Positions 35,744-44,675 are shown, numbered from the stretch's first letter. The stretch is 64,000 nt of DNA from Mycobacterium sp. AT1 (GCF_002043095.1 NZ_MVOC01000010.1:1-64000), one strand, 5' to 3'. A program made the numbers and translations. Notes: generated from the sequence alone by a model not told the origin.

Positions 35744-35760
35744 TGTTGATTTAGTCAATA
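35744..35760. promoter_or_regulatory. MarR-type box at the 3' end of the marR gene
   Basis: TGTTGA-TTTAG-TCAATA matches the operator at 32738 in both half-sites except one base and has the same 5-base spacer. It straddles the marR stop codon, far from any promoter, so it may be an auxiliary site or a decoy. Confidence 0.5.
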
Positions 35761-36362
35761 GGTTGAGACTGTTTGGCGACGACTTCCTCCTCCTCCATGA
35801 AGAAGGCCAGGCGGGTCAGGGTGTCCAATGCGCGTGCCAATGCGACCTGGTCGCGGCTGCCAAGGTGCTGCCGTATCCGCCGGTCGCGCTCATTGGCCAG
35901 GCTCAAGAGCTTGTCGTACATCTGTTGCCCGTCGGGGCTGAGGCTCAGTTCGGTCGTGCGACCGGGGCCGTAATCCCGATTGATCAGCCCCCGTTCGACC
36001 AAGCCCTTCACGACCCTGCTCATCTGCGCCTTGTCCAGTGCGGATCGCCGTGCCAGCTTGTTCAACGTGAGGGATTTACGTTCGCCGAGAAGTGCCAGGA
36101 CTCGCCACTCGCCCAGGCTCACGTCACATTCACGGCGGTAGGTCAGTCCCGCGCTCCGGGAGAGCGAATTCGCGACCCGAGACAGGCGGTAGGACACGAG
36201 ATCGCTGATCGTCACCGCGTCGTCGGTGGGTAGAGCGTTGGCGCCGCCCGATTTGGTGGATCGTGGCACCTGGGTCTCGTCGTCGTCGTGGCCCGGGTCG
36301 GCAGTATCCGTCACGTTCTGATCATAGGAGTCTTCACCCACATTCGGTGATGATCTTCGCAT
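35751..36362 (-). CDS. MarR-family transcriptional regulator
   Basis: This protein of about 203 residues has a winged helix of the MarR type: ECDVSLGEWRVLALLGERKS, LNKLARRSALDKAQMSRVVK, GLVERGLINRDYGPGRTTEL. It is preceded by a low-complexity acidic N-terminal tail. The ATG at 36362 with CGGAG upstream is preferred because longer starts would lie inside the operator at 36393. It likely represses the divergent ABC importer, itself and the operons at 32.7 kb through TGTTGA-N5-TCAACA boxes. Confidence 0.85.
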   Translation of the reverse strand: MRRSSPNVGEDSYDQNVTDTADPGHDDDETQVPRSTKSGGANALPTDDAVTISDLVSYRLSRVANSLSRSAGLTYRRECDVSLGEWRVLALLGERKSLTLNKLARRSALDKAQMSRVVKGLVERGLINRDYGPGRTTELSLSPDGQQMYDKLLSLANERDRRIRQHLGSRDQVALARALDTLTRLAFFMEEEEVVAKQSQPID

Positions 36363-36392
36363 TGTTAAATCTCCGATTTCTTTCCCTCTAGG

Positions 36393-36424
36393 TGTAGACA
36401 TAATCAACACCTTGGGGGCAGAAT
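36393..36424 (+). promoter_or_regulatory. ABC importer promoter with MarR-type operator
   Basis: The box TGTAGA-CATAA-TCAACA (36393-36409) has the same layout as the site at 32738. TAGACA (36395-36400), an 18-base spacer and CAGAAT (36419-36424) mirror the promoter at 32.7 kb, with the -35 again inside the operator. The box also lies just upstream of the marR start, suggesting autoregulation. Confidence 0.65.
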
Positions 36425-36504
36425 GTGATCCAGAGCTTGACCTGCGTCACACCTTCCGCCGGCCTTGATGTCAAGGCCAGTCCCCAACCACTGATTGAGG
36501 CATC

Positions 36505-37563
36505 ATGGCCCGCAACAAAGTACTCGCCGCGCTCGCACTCGTGTCGGCAAACGTCGTACTCCTGACGGGTTGCGCAGTGAGCGACACCGATTCTGCTGGC
36601 GGGGGATCCGAAAGCGGATCGATAACGTTCGCCGGCACCGGGGGCGCGACACAGGACTGGCAGGCGAAGACCTGGCAGCAGCCGTTCACCGCCGCCACTC
36701 AGGTCGGTTTCGTCAACGACGCCCTCGACGAGGCGAAGCTCAAGGCGATGGTCGACGCACGCAACGTCTCGTGGGACGTGGTGGACCTCAGCTCCGGGCC
36801 GACTTACCAGTACTGTGGCAAGTACTTGGAGAAGCTCGACTTCTCGGTAGTCGACAAGTCGCTGTATCCCGCCAACACCGTGAACGACTGCGGCGTACCG
36901 GCGTTCTACTACACCCAGATGTTCCTGTACAACACAAAGCAATTCGGGTCGCGCCCGCCGACGAGTGCCGCCGACTTCTTCGACACCAAGACCTACCCCG
37001 GCAAGCGGATGGTGCCGCCGGAGCTCAGTGTCGGAATCCTCGAGTTCGCACTACTGGCCGACGGTGTGCCCAAGGACAAGCTCTACCCGTTGGACGTCGA
37101 CCGGGCGCTGGCCAAGTTGGACACCGTGAAGGGCGATCTGGTCTTCGCCGAAACCTACGGGCAGATGCAGCAGGCGCTGGTCGGGGAGCAGGTGGCAATG
37201 GCGTTGTCGCTGACCTCACGCACGGTGCTGTCGATTCGCGAGGGTGCTCCGTACGACGTGGTCTGGGACGACGTCATCGTCAACTGGGACACCCTTGCCG
37301 TGCCGAAGGGAGCGCCGAACGTGGCCGACACCATGAAGTTCATCGCCTCGGTCCAGAAGCCAACCCCGCAGACCGAATTCGCCAGCCTCGCCTCGGTGAT
37401 ACCGACCGACACCAGCGTGACGCCCAAGTATGACGCCGTTCAGCAGCGGCTCGATCCCTTTGCGGCGCAGCACAAGAACTCACTGGTCTACTCCGACATG
37501 GAATGGTGGGGTCAGAACCTCGACGCGGTGACCGCGAAGTTCACCGCCTGGAAGGTCGGCTGA
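36505..37563 (+). CDS. Polyamine-type ABC transporter substrate-binding lipoprotein
   Basis: This 352-residue protein begins with a signal peptide and lipobox (VLLTGCAVS, Cys near residue 23). The body is a PotD/PotF-like periplasmic-binding fold: EAKLKAMVDARNVSWDVVDL, AFYYTQMFLYNTK and GEQVAMALSLTSR. It would capture a polyamine-like or omega-amino substrate at the membrane surface. It is the first gene of a four-gene importer operon behind the MarR box. Confidence 0.88.
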   Translation: MARNKVLAALALVSANVVLLTGCAVSDTDSAGGGSESGSITFAGTGGATQDWQAKTWQQPFTAATQVGFVNDALDEAKLKAMVDARNVSWDVVDLSSGPTYQYCGKYLEKLDFSVVDKSLYPANTVNDCGVPAFYYTQMFLYNTKQFGSRPPTSAADFFDTKTYPGKRMVPPELSVGILEFALLADGVPKDKLYPLDVDRALAKLDTVKGDLVFAETYGQMQQALVGEQVAMALSLTSRTVLSIREGAPYDVVWDDVIVNWDTLAVPKGAPNVADTMKFIASVQKPTPQTEFASLASVIPTDTSVTPKYDAVQQRLDPFAAQHKNSLVYSDMEWWGQNLDAVTAKFTAWKVG

Positions 37564-37568
37564 GTGCC

Positions 37569-38468
37569 GTGACGATCCAGTTGACACCCGGTACGGCGTC
37601 ACCGCCCGATGGGCGCGACGCGGCGCAGGTCGTCGCGAGAACCGAGTCGCGCCGGCCCAAACAGGTGTTGATCCTGCTGCCTGCCGTTGCCCTGCTGATC
37701 GTCGTCTTCTTCTATCCGCTGGCCGACATCGTCCGCCTCAGCTTCACTCAGCCATCTGTCGGCTTCGCCAACTACGTCGCGCTGTTCACCGACGGAGTCA
37801 CGGTCACGGTGTTGACACGGACGCTGTGGACGTCGGCCCTCATCGCTCTTGTCACCGTCTTGATCGCGTATCCGTACACCTACGCCATGACGCGGGTATC
37901 GCCAAGGGCGAGAGGGCTTCTCACGATTCTCGTGCTGATACCGTTTTGGACGTCGATCATGGCCCGCAACTTCGCCTGGTACCTGATCGAGCAGCGCGAC
38001 GGCGTCATCGACCAATTCCTGTCGGCATTCGGGATTCACGGAGTGGTGTTGCTCGGGACGCTGCCCGGTGTGGCGATCGCGATGGTCCAGGTGATGCTTC
38101 CCTTCGCGGTGCTTCCGCTGTACACGTCGCTATCCACCATCGACACGAAACTCATGGACGCGGCGGCCAGTTGTGGGGCGCCGAAGGGGAGGGCCTTCTT
38201 GACGGTGTACCTGCCGCTGTCGCGACCTGGCCTCTTGTCGGCGTTCTCGCTGGTGCTGATCTTGTCCCTCGGCTTCTACATCACCCCGGCGATCCTGGGC
38301 TCGGCGCAACAATCCCTCGTCTCACAGCTCATCGCGACCCGCGTCACCAAGCTCCTGGACTTCGGTGCGGGTGGTGCGTTGGGAATGGTGTTGCTCGCCA
38401 TCACCCTCATCGTCCTCGGCCTCGTCGCCCTGATCGGGCGGCCCACGAAGGGAGGGGCACGTGGCTAA
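37569..38468 (+). CDS. ABC transporter permease (PotB-like)
   Basis: This 299-residue protein has about six membrane segments and the permease EAA-type loop near DAAASCGAPKGRAFLTVYLP. LIPFWTSIMARNFAWYLIEQ is typical of PotB/PotH spermidine-putrescine permeases. It starts at GTG 37569, five bases after the binding-protein stop, and overlaps the next permease by 8 bp. Confidence 0.87.
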   Translation: MTIQLTPGTASPPDGRDAAQVVARTESRRPKQVLILLPAVALLIVVFFYPLADIVRLSFTQPSVGFANYVALFTDGVTVTVLTRTLWTSALIALVTVLIAYPYTYAMTRVSPRARGLLTILVLIPFWTSIMARNFAWYLIEQRDGVIDQFLSAFGIHGVVLLGTLPGVAIAMVQVMLPFAVLPLYTSLSTIDTKLMDAAASCGAPKGRAFLTVYLPLSRPGLLSAFSLVLILSLGFYITPAILGSAQQSLVSQLIATRVTKLLDFGAGGALGMVLLAITLIVLGLVALIGRPTKGGARG

Positions 38469-39270
38469 CCCGCAGTCCCGCGAATCGTCCATTGGTTGGG
38501 TATTGAAGATCTGGGTTGCCTTGGTCATCATCCTGCTTCTGGCTCCGACGCTGATCGTCATCCCGGTCAGTTTCGGAGCGTCCAACTCCTTCGTCTTTCC
38601 ACCGGACGACTGGTCACTCAAGTGGTACGCAGAGTTCTTCAGCAACCGACGATGGACGTCGTCCCTGCTGAATTCGTTGCAGATCGCGCTGCTCTCGGCG
38701 CTATTGGCGACGGCTCTGGGCATCGGTGCCGCGCTGGGCCTTGACCGCGGACGATTTCGTGGGAAAGCCGTTCTTCGTGCGGGTTTCATGGCGCCGCAGA
38801 TCGTGCCCAGCATCGTTGCCGCGGTTTCGATCTACGTGGCATTCTTTCGGCTGCACCTCAACGGCACGATCGTGGGGTTCGTCGTCGCGCATACGGTGAT
38901 CGCCATACCCTTCGTGATCGTCTGTGTCACGACGAGCTTGGCGGGTTTCGACCGCACCGTGCAAACGGCGTCTGCCAGCCTGGGGGCGGGACCGTGGACC
39001 ACGTTCAGCCGCATCACTTTTCCACTCTTGCTTCCCGGCATCGCGTCCGGATTCATCTTCGCCTTCGTGACCTCCTTCGAAGAGGTCGTCATTGCGATCT
39101 TCCTGCAGACACCGAAGCTCCGAACTCTGCCGGTGCAGATGTACGAGAGCATCACCCTCCAAATCGATCCGACCATCGCGGCGGCCTCCAGCATGATCGT
39201 CGTCGTGACGACCGGAGCCCTGTTGGCCTGGCAATTGGCGCCCCGACGCCGGAAAGAGGTCGTACGATGA
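38461..39270 (+). CDS. ABC transporter permease (PotC-like)
   Basis: This 269-residue protein has six membrane segments and a coupling loop QTASASLGAGPWTTFSRITF. LLLAPTLIVIPVSFGASNSF and DDWSLKWYAEFFSN match PotC/PotI permeases. It starts at GTG 38461 and overlaps the ATPase gene by 4 bp. Together with the PotB-like subunit it forms the membrane pore. Confidence 0.87.
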   Translation: MANPQSRESSIGWVLKIWVALVIILLLAPTLIVIPVSFGASNSFVFPPDDWSLKWYAEFFSNRRWTSSLLNSLQIALLSALLATALGIGAALGLDRGRFRGKAVLRAGFMAPQIVPSIVAAVSIYVAFFRLHLNGTIVGFVVAHTVIAIPFVIVCVTTSLAGFDRTVQTASASLGAGPWTTFSRITFPLLLPGIASGFIFAFVTSFEEVVIAIFLQTPKLRTLPVQMYESITLQIDPTIAAASSMIVVVTTGALLAWQLAPRRRKEVVR

Positions 39271-40415
39271 CCAACTCGATCGAGACGACCAGCTCGGCCA
39301 AGACGTCCCGCGCAGTGAAGCAGTCGAACGGCATCAGTCTTCGCAACGTATCGAAGGTGTACCCGGACACTCGGCGTCCAGCCGTCGACGCAGTCTCCCT
39401 CGACATCGCCGACGGCGAGTTCATGACGTTTCTCGGGCCCAGCGGCTCGGGCAAGACGACGACACTGTCGATGATCGCCGGCTTCACCGCCAACACGAGT
39501 GGATCGATCCTGTTGGGCGGCAGGGACATCAGCCGTTGCAAGCCCCATCAGCGCAACCTCGGTGTCGTCTTCCAGCACTATGCCCTGTTCCCGCACATGA
39601 CCGCCAGGCAGAACATCGCCTACCCGCTGCGACAGCGCAAGCTGTCCAAATCGCAGATCGCCCGCAAGGTGGACGACGCGCTTGAGCTGGTCAGCCTCGG
39701 CGCACTCGGCGACCGCCTGCCGAGCCAGCTCTCGGGCGGCCAACAGCAGCGCGTGGCCCTGGCCCGCGCCGTCGTATACGAACCCGACGCCCTTCTCTTG
39801 GACGAACCCCTCGGAGCGCTCGACAAGAAGCTGCGCGATGGCCTGCAACGCCAGATCGCCCGTATACACCAGGAATTGGGCATCACCTTCATCTTCGTCA
39901 CCCACGATCAGGAGGAAGCCCTCACGCTGTCCGACCGCATTGCCGTGTTCAACGAGGGGCTGATCGAGCAGGTGGGAACTCCGCACGAACTCTACGAGCG
40001 GCCCACCACGTTGTTCGTCGCCGAGTTCCTCGGCGAATCCAACGTCTTCCGTGGTCGAGTGTCGTCAGGCGGCCGAATCGACTGCGGGACGTTCGCCACC
40101 GGCATCAGCGCGCATGATGCCGCAAGCGGCGGTTCCCATGCCGCCATCGTGGTCCGGCCGGAGAGGCTGGAGTTGGTGGAGCGCGATGGCGCAGTGCCGC
40201 TGGGCCAGCCGATGACGACGGCGATGGTCACCGACATCAGGTATCTGGGGAACTGCCATCGAATTGGCCTCGACTACGGCGACGGCTGCACGGGATCATC
40301 GATGCAGTTGGTGGGAGCCGCGACCGTTCCCGACGTCGGACGGACCGTGACGGTCACGTGGTCGGCGCAGCACCACACAGTCGTGCCCGTTCCTGCCGAC
40401 GGCGACGACGCCTAA
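39267..40415 (+). CDS. ABC transporter ATP-binding protein (PotA-like)
   Basis: This 382-residue ATPase has Walker A GPSGSGKTTT, Q-loop VVFQHYALFPHMT, signature LSGGQQQRVALARA, Walker B LLLDEPLGALD and H-switch FVTHDQEEAL, followed by a TOBE-like C-terminal domain (AIVVRPERLELV). It powers the importer encoded just upstream. The ATG overlaps the permease stop (ATGA). Confidence 0.93.
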   Translation: MTNSIETTSSAKTSRAVKQSNGISLRNVSKVYPDTRRPAVDAVSLDIADGEFMTFLGPSGSGKTTTLSMIAGFTANTSGSILLGGRDISRCKPHQRNLGVVFQHYALFPHMTARQNIAYPLRQRKLSKSQIARKVDDALELVSLGALGDRLPSQLSGGQQQRVALARAVVYEPDALLLDEPLGALDKKLRDGLQRQIARIHQELGITFIFVTHDQEEALTLSDRIAVFNEGLIEQVGTPHELYERPTTLFVAEFLGESNVFRGRVSSGGRIDCGTFATGISAHDAASGGSHAAIVVRPERLELVERDGAVPLGQPMTTAMVTDIRYLGNCHRIGLDYGDGCTGSSMQLVGAATVPDVGRTVTVTWSAQHHTVVPVPADGDDA

Positions 40416-40530
40416 CCTTCCCGTCGCACCAGGGGACCCGTCATTCGACGACGATACGGCGCGGCACCTCGGGCGCGCGCTCGACCACCGGTAGCGGATC
40501 TCCGTTTCCGCAAACACAACAGGAGGATTC

Positions 40531-43494
40531 GTGACATCTGAAAGCCAGGACGTTCTCGATCGCTGGTCGCGAATCGAGGATGGTCCGCCGGTCCTCGACG
40601 ACGGCAGTGTGATCGACCTGATCGGCAGGTTCCTTGGCTCGGACGCACCGATCGACCCAGCCACGGTGACGAGAGCGCCCGGGGAGACCGACGCGAATTA
40701 TCGGTTCCGAAGCGGATCGGCCGACTATGTGTTGAAGGCCGCCAACGCATCCGAGCGGGAGAGGATAGTTTTTCAACGCGACGTGTTGCACCATCTGTCG
40801 AGCACTCAGCTTCCCTTCGCGACCCCGCGGGTGCTGAAGACGCCAACAGGCGACGACTCGGTGACCGTGACAATTGATGGCCGCGACGTGATCGCGCGGG
40901 TGTTCACCTGGCTGCCAGGTCGACCGCTCGGCGAAGTGAGTGAATTGTCCGACGAGTCGATCGACGACGTCGGCGCGGTGGCGGGGGCCATGGCTGCGGC
41001 GTTGGCCTCGATCGACGATCTGCCGCCAGAGCACCAAACCCTCACCCACTACTGGGATCTCGACGATGGCATCTCGATGGTGCGGTCGTACCGCGACTCG
41101 AACGAACGGTGGGCGCGCCTCTTCGACGACGTAGCCGAGGCGGCCGAACCGTGGCAACGCGAAGGCATCCTGCCGCGGGCACTCGTACACAACGACCTCA
41201 ACGCGTTCAATCTGCTTGTCACCACCAGTCGAAACCGAACGCGCGTGTCGGGTGTCATCGATTTCGGTGACGCGATCGTCACCAGCCGTATCAACGACCT
41301 CGCCATCTTGATCGCGTCGATCTGCCGCAATACCGACGAATTCGTGGCGAGGGCAGCTCGACTCGTCGCCTCCTACCATCGCGTCGTCTCCCTCGGTGAC
41401 GCGGAGATTGGCGCGCTGTTTCCTCTGGTCAAGCTACGCACCGCCACCGTGCTGGCGACGACGGCCCGGCACGCGGCAAGCGACCCGCGCCACCGCGCCT
41501 CCGTGAGCACCGGATGGCTTGAGTCTCTCGTTCAACTCGACGAAGAGCTGGTTACCGCCGCGTTCCGGGCAGCGTGCGGTCTGCCCGTGCCTGTGGAGAC
41601 CCGTGAAGCGCTGGCCTCGCTTGATCGTGCTGCCAAGGACTTCGTTCCGATAGTCGACGGTGCGGTCGCGATCTTCGATCGGAGCGTGCGCAGCGACCGC
41701 TACGACGGTGTCGACCTCGTGGATCCTCAGGCGCTGGCAGCGAAGGAACTCGTCCCAAACACGGTCTCGACGATCATGGTCGGTCGGTACGCGGAGCCGC
41801 GATTCACGCTCGGCGAACTGCGGCGCCACGGCCAGGAATGCAGGAGTGTCGAACTTGCCATCGAAATCGTCGCGCCGCCTGGCACGGTGGTCCGGACCCC
41901 GGTTGACGGCACCGCCACCGTGACCGACGGAGGTGACGTGATCGTCGACCACAGTGCGGCGGGCATACCGGTGTGGACGCGCTATCGCGGCATCGACGGC
42001 GCAGCGACGGGTTTGGTGCGTCGCGGTGACGCCATCGGTCGAACGGTAGCGTCGGGGACGCTCCTGGCGCAGGTCACGACGGTCGATCCGCGACGGATTG
42101 CGGTGCCCTGGTTGTGCTCTGAGTCCGAGTTTGAGGCGATGAGCCAGTTTGCCCCGGACGCCAGCATCCTTCTCGGTGACGGCTCGCCGGTGCGCAGTTG
42201 GGAGCCCCGGCTCCCTGGGAGCCTTCGGGCGCGAACCCGAAACCTCCCTCGAACGCACCCCACGTATTACGAGCAACCTCTGGACATGGTTCGCGCGCAA
42301 GGGTGTTGGTTCTTCGACGAGAACGGCAACCGGTACCTCGACGCACTCAACAACGTCACTCTCCTCGGGCACTGCCATCCTCGGGTGGCGGCCGCCGCCG
42401 TTCGGCAGCTCGGACGGCTCCAGACCAACAGCCGGTTCGTCTACGACTCGCTCACCGACTACACCGACGCGCTCGTCGAGACGCTACCCCCCGGTCTCGA
42501 GGTGGTCTACATGCTCAACTCCGGCAGCGAGGCCAACGATCTCGCGTTGAACATGGCGCGCTACGTCACCGGACGTCAAGACGTCGTCGTCATCGAGGAT
42601 GCCTACCACGGATACACGACCGTCGTCGCCGAGGTGAGCCCCTCCCGCTACAAGCATTTCGGAAAGCCCGACACGACTCATGCGGTGCCGAACCCCGACC
42701 GCTACCGCGGCGCATACGGTTACGACGACCACGAGGCCGGACGCAAGTACGCAGCTGACGTCATCGCCGAGTTCGATCGGCTGATCGCAGAGGGTCGGCC
42801 GCCGGCCGCATTCATCTACGAAGCACTCTTGGCCGGCGGCGGACAGGTCGTCCTTCCGCCCAACTACCTCGCAACCATTCACGCCGCAGCGCGCGAACGC
42901 GGAATCTTGACCATCGCCGACGAAGTTCAGGTCGGCTTCGGAAGGCTCGGCTCGGCGTTCTGGGGATTCCAGACCCAGGGTCCCGATGTCGTTCCCGACT
43001 TCGTCACCTTGGGTAAGTCGATGGGCAACGGCTTCCCGGTGGCCGCGATGGTCACTACCCGAGCACTTTCCGAGCGGTTCGACGAAACGGGGCGCTTCTT
43101 CTCCACGTACGGGGGCAACCCGACTGCGTGCGTCGTCGCCCACGAGGTTCTCAGGGTTCTCGAGGATGAGGGCCTGCAAGAGAATGCCGAGCAGACGGGG
43201 GAGTACTTGCGGCAGGGGCTACGGCAACTGGCCCAACGACATGACATCATCGGAGACGTCCGCGGGCAGGGCTTCTACAGCGGCGTGGAATTCGTCACCG
43301 ACCGCACCACCAAGGAGCATGCGAGCGCAGAGACGCTCGTGGTGTGCAACCGACTGAAGGACGACGGGGTTCTCGTGTATCCCACTGGGCCACATTGGAA
43401 CATCCTCAAGATCAAGCCACCGTTGTCGTTCACGCGCGACTATGCGGATCTCTTCGTCGCGACCCTGGATGGCGTTCTGACCCGGGGTTGGTAG
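40531..43494 (+). CDS. Trifunctional-looking fusion: APH-type kinase + M23-like domain + class III aminotransferase
   Basis: This 987-residue protein has three parts. Residues about 30-330 are an aminoglycoside-phosphotransferase-fold kinase (catalytic VHNDLNAFNLL, metal-binding DFGDA). Residues about 400-530 resemble the M23/lipoyl-like barrel (IVAPPGTVVRTPVDGTATVT). Residues about 555-987 are a class III PLP enzyme (LLGHCHPRV, NSGSEANDLALN, PLP K829 in LGKSMGNG). The arrangement parallels fusions related to hydroxylysine kinase and ethanolamine-phosphate phospholyase. It would phosphorylate an amino-alcohol and then eliminate or transaminate. AGGAGG precedes GTG 40531. It lies 115 bp after the polyamine-type importer. 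Confidence 0.88.
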   Translation: MTSESQDVLDRWSRIEDGPPVLDDGSVIDLIGRFLGSDAPIDPATVTRAPGETDANYRFRSGSADYVLKAANASERERIVFQRDVLHHLSSTQLPFATPRVLKTPTGDDSVTVTIDGRDVIARVFTWLPGRPLGEVSELSDESIDDVGAVAGAMAAALASIDDLPPEHQTLTHYWDLDDGISMVRSYRDSNERWARLFDDVAEAAEPWQREGILPRALVHNDLNAFNLLVTTSRNRTRVSGVIDFGDAIVTSRINDLAILIASICRNTDEFVARAARLVASYHRVVSLGDAEIGALFPLVKLRTATVLATTARHAASDPRHRASVSTGWLESLVQLDEELVTAAFRAACGLPVPVETREALASLDRAAKDFVPIVDGAVAIFDRSVRSDRYDGVDLVDPQALAAKELVPNTVSTIMVGRYAEPRFTLGELRRHGQECRSVELAIEIVAPPGTVVRTPVDGTATVTDGGDVIVDHSAAGIPVWTRYRGIDGAATGLVRRGDAIGRTVASGTLLAQVTTVDPRRIAVPWLCSESEFEAMSQFAPDASILLGDGSPVRSWEPRLPGSLRARTRNLPRTHPTYYEQPLDMVRAQGCWFFDENGNRYLDALNNVTLLGHCHPRVAAAAVRQLGRLQTNSRFVYDSLTDYTDALVETLPPGLEVVYMLNSGSEANDLALNMARYVTGRQDVVVIEDAYHGYTTVVAEVSPSRYKHFGKPDTTHAVPNPDRYRGAYGYDDHEAGRKYAADVIAEFDRLIAEGRPPAAFIYEALLAGGGQVVLPPNYLATIHAAARERGILTIADEVQVGFGRLGSAFWGFQTQGPDVVPDFVTLGKSMGNGFPVAAMVTTRALSERFDETGRFFSTYGGNPTACVVAHEVLRVLEDEGLQENAEQTGEYLRQGLRQLAQRHDIIGDVRGQGFYSGVEFVTDRTTKEHASAETLVVCNRLKDDGVLVYPTGPHWNILKIKPPLSFTRDYADLFVATLDGVLTRGW

Positions 43495-43525
43495 CCGACG
43501 GACAAGCGACATCCTGCGGTAGTCA

Positions 43526-43556
43526 CCGACACTCGTGCCGTCGGCACGAGTGTCGG
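43526..43556. terminator. Perfect hairpin between convergent genes
   Basis: CCGACACTCGTGCC and GGCACGAGTGTCGG form a 14-bp perfect stem around a 3-base loop. There is no U-tract, as is common for mycobacterial terminators. It ends the fusion gene's transcript. Confidence 0.7.
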
Positions 43557-43569
43557 CGACTCGCGCATG

Positions 43570-43690
43570 ACGCTCTCGGCGCGAGGTTCGCTTTTGGTGC
43601 GATAGCAGCCTCCCGCAGGACGAGAAGCGCCGTCAGTCAAATTGTTCGCCAAGGAGTCGTCCCGGCGTTCCGTTGACCGCCGCACTCGCA
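43570..43690 (+). pseudogene. Decayed 3' end of an LLM monooxygenase gene
   Basis: The stretch aligns with the last ~95 bases of the LLM gene at 24.7-25.7 kb and continues past its stop. Shared blocks are GAGAAGCGCC, AATTGTTC, CAAGG, GTCGTCCCGGCGTTCC and TGACCGCCGCAC. Single-base deletions break the frame. The orientation matches the 25.7 kb copy. No upstream part of an LLM gene remains. Confidence 0.8.
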
Positions 43691-44322
43691 GCAGCGGCTC
43701 GGGATCGCCGAAGCCCCAGTTCCGCTGCGCCTGTGCGCGAGGCCGCCGTGGCGTTGACGCCGATCTGTCCAAGCGTGGCTCGCAGGACGTGACCGACGAA
43801 GGGGCGGACTAGACGCCAGTATCGTAGGAATCGGCGTCTTGACTCAGGATCTGTTGTCACCGTTCGGCATTCATAGGTGAGTAGGGTGTTCGACAGGCCA
43901 TAGGGCAGGACCGAGATGCTGGCGGCGATCTTGCCCCAGCCCGGTTCGTCGAAGTCCTTGAAATCGCCCACCGGGACGTCGAGCCATTCGATGGTCGGTT
44001 GCCAGAACCGTCCGACCGCGCCGAAGGCGATCTCGCAATCAGGCCGTTGTCCAAGGAAGGTCCACCCCGGCAGGCTCATCTCCGGGCCGATGACGAGCGC
44101 GGGTGGTCGAGGTGCCGTCCTGCCGGACAACCGGGTTGGCAATTCCCGCACCCACATGGACAGATCCATCAGGGGCGAGTGCACGGTGAGCAGGTCGAGC
44201 GCAGATGCCGCCGCGAACGTAGTCGCCGGGTCCGCGGCTACCACGACGTGCTGTCGCATCAGTGCGTCGTACCTGGGCATCATCGATTCGAAGATGTACG
44301 AGGTGGATTCGGGCGTGGTCAT
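43633..44322 (-). CDS. SRPBCC-like protein of unknown function
   Basis: This 229-residue protein is unnamed. Its middle (RPPALVIGPEMSLPGWTFLG, AFGAVGRFWQPTIEW, ISVLPYGLSNTLLTYECRTV and FLRYWRLVRPFVGHVLRATL) follows the pattern of a mycobacterial SRPBCC/START-like family that binds hydrophobic ligands. The last 20 or so codons run antisense through the LLM remnant, so the native C-terminus has been replaced by that sequence. It overlaps the short membrane-protein frame upstream by 4 bp. Confidence 0.7.
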   Translation of the reverse strand: MTTPESTSYIFESMMPRYDALMRQHVVVAADPATTFAAASALDLLTVHSPLMDLSMWVRELPTRLSGRTAPRPPALVIGPEMSLPGWTFLGQRPDCEIAFGAVGRFWQPTIEWLDVPVGDFKDFDEPGWGKIAASISVLPYGLSNTLLTYECRTVTTDPESRRRFLRYWRLVRPFVGHVLRATLGQIGVNATAASRTGAAELGLRRSRAAAASAAVNGTPGRLLGEQFD

Positions 44323-44648
44323 ACCGACGATCGTGGGCGAGTTGCGGGCTGGCCGTAAGGGCCGATGGTCACCGCTTCGGTCAGCGACGTCCGGATTGGA
44401 GCTACGTAGTGCTGTCGCTGCGCCATCTCGTGCCCGCGTTGTTCGTAGCCGAGGATGGCGAACAGGATCGGCACCAGCAGAACGGCGTTAAGGATCTGCG
44501 TGGCCACCAGGATGGTGACCAACGGCGCGCCGGGAATCAGGACGATCAGCGCGCTGACGACCGTCACGCACCCGAACACGAGGTAGAACGGCTTCGCCTC
44601 GTCGAAGGAATCGTCCACGGCCGTGACCGGTCGCCGCCTGCTTCTCAC
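44319..44648 (-). pseudogene. C-terminal fragment of an NRAMP-type divalent metal transporter
   Basis: The 109-codon frame carries two hydrophobic segments, PFYLVFGCVTVVSALIVLIP and GAPLVTILVATQILNAVLLV, which match the last helices of NRAMP (MntH-like) transporters, where IPGAPLV and TQ-LNAVLLP are conserved. The nine or so preceding helices are missing, so it cannot transport. The frame is still open and coupled to the next gene by an ATGA overlap, so it may be translated. Confidence 0.6.
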
Positions 44649-44675
44649 CTGGAAGTCGTGGGTGCTGCCCGGATG

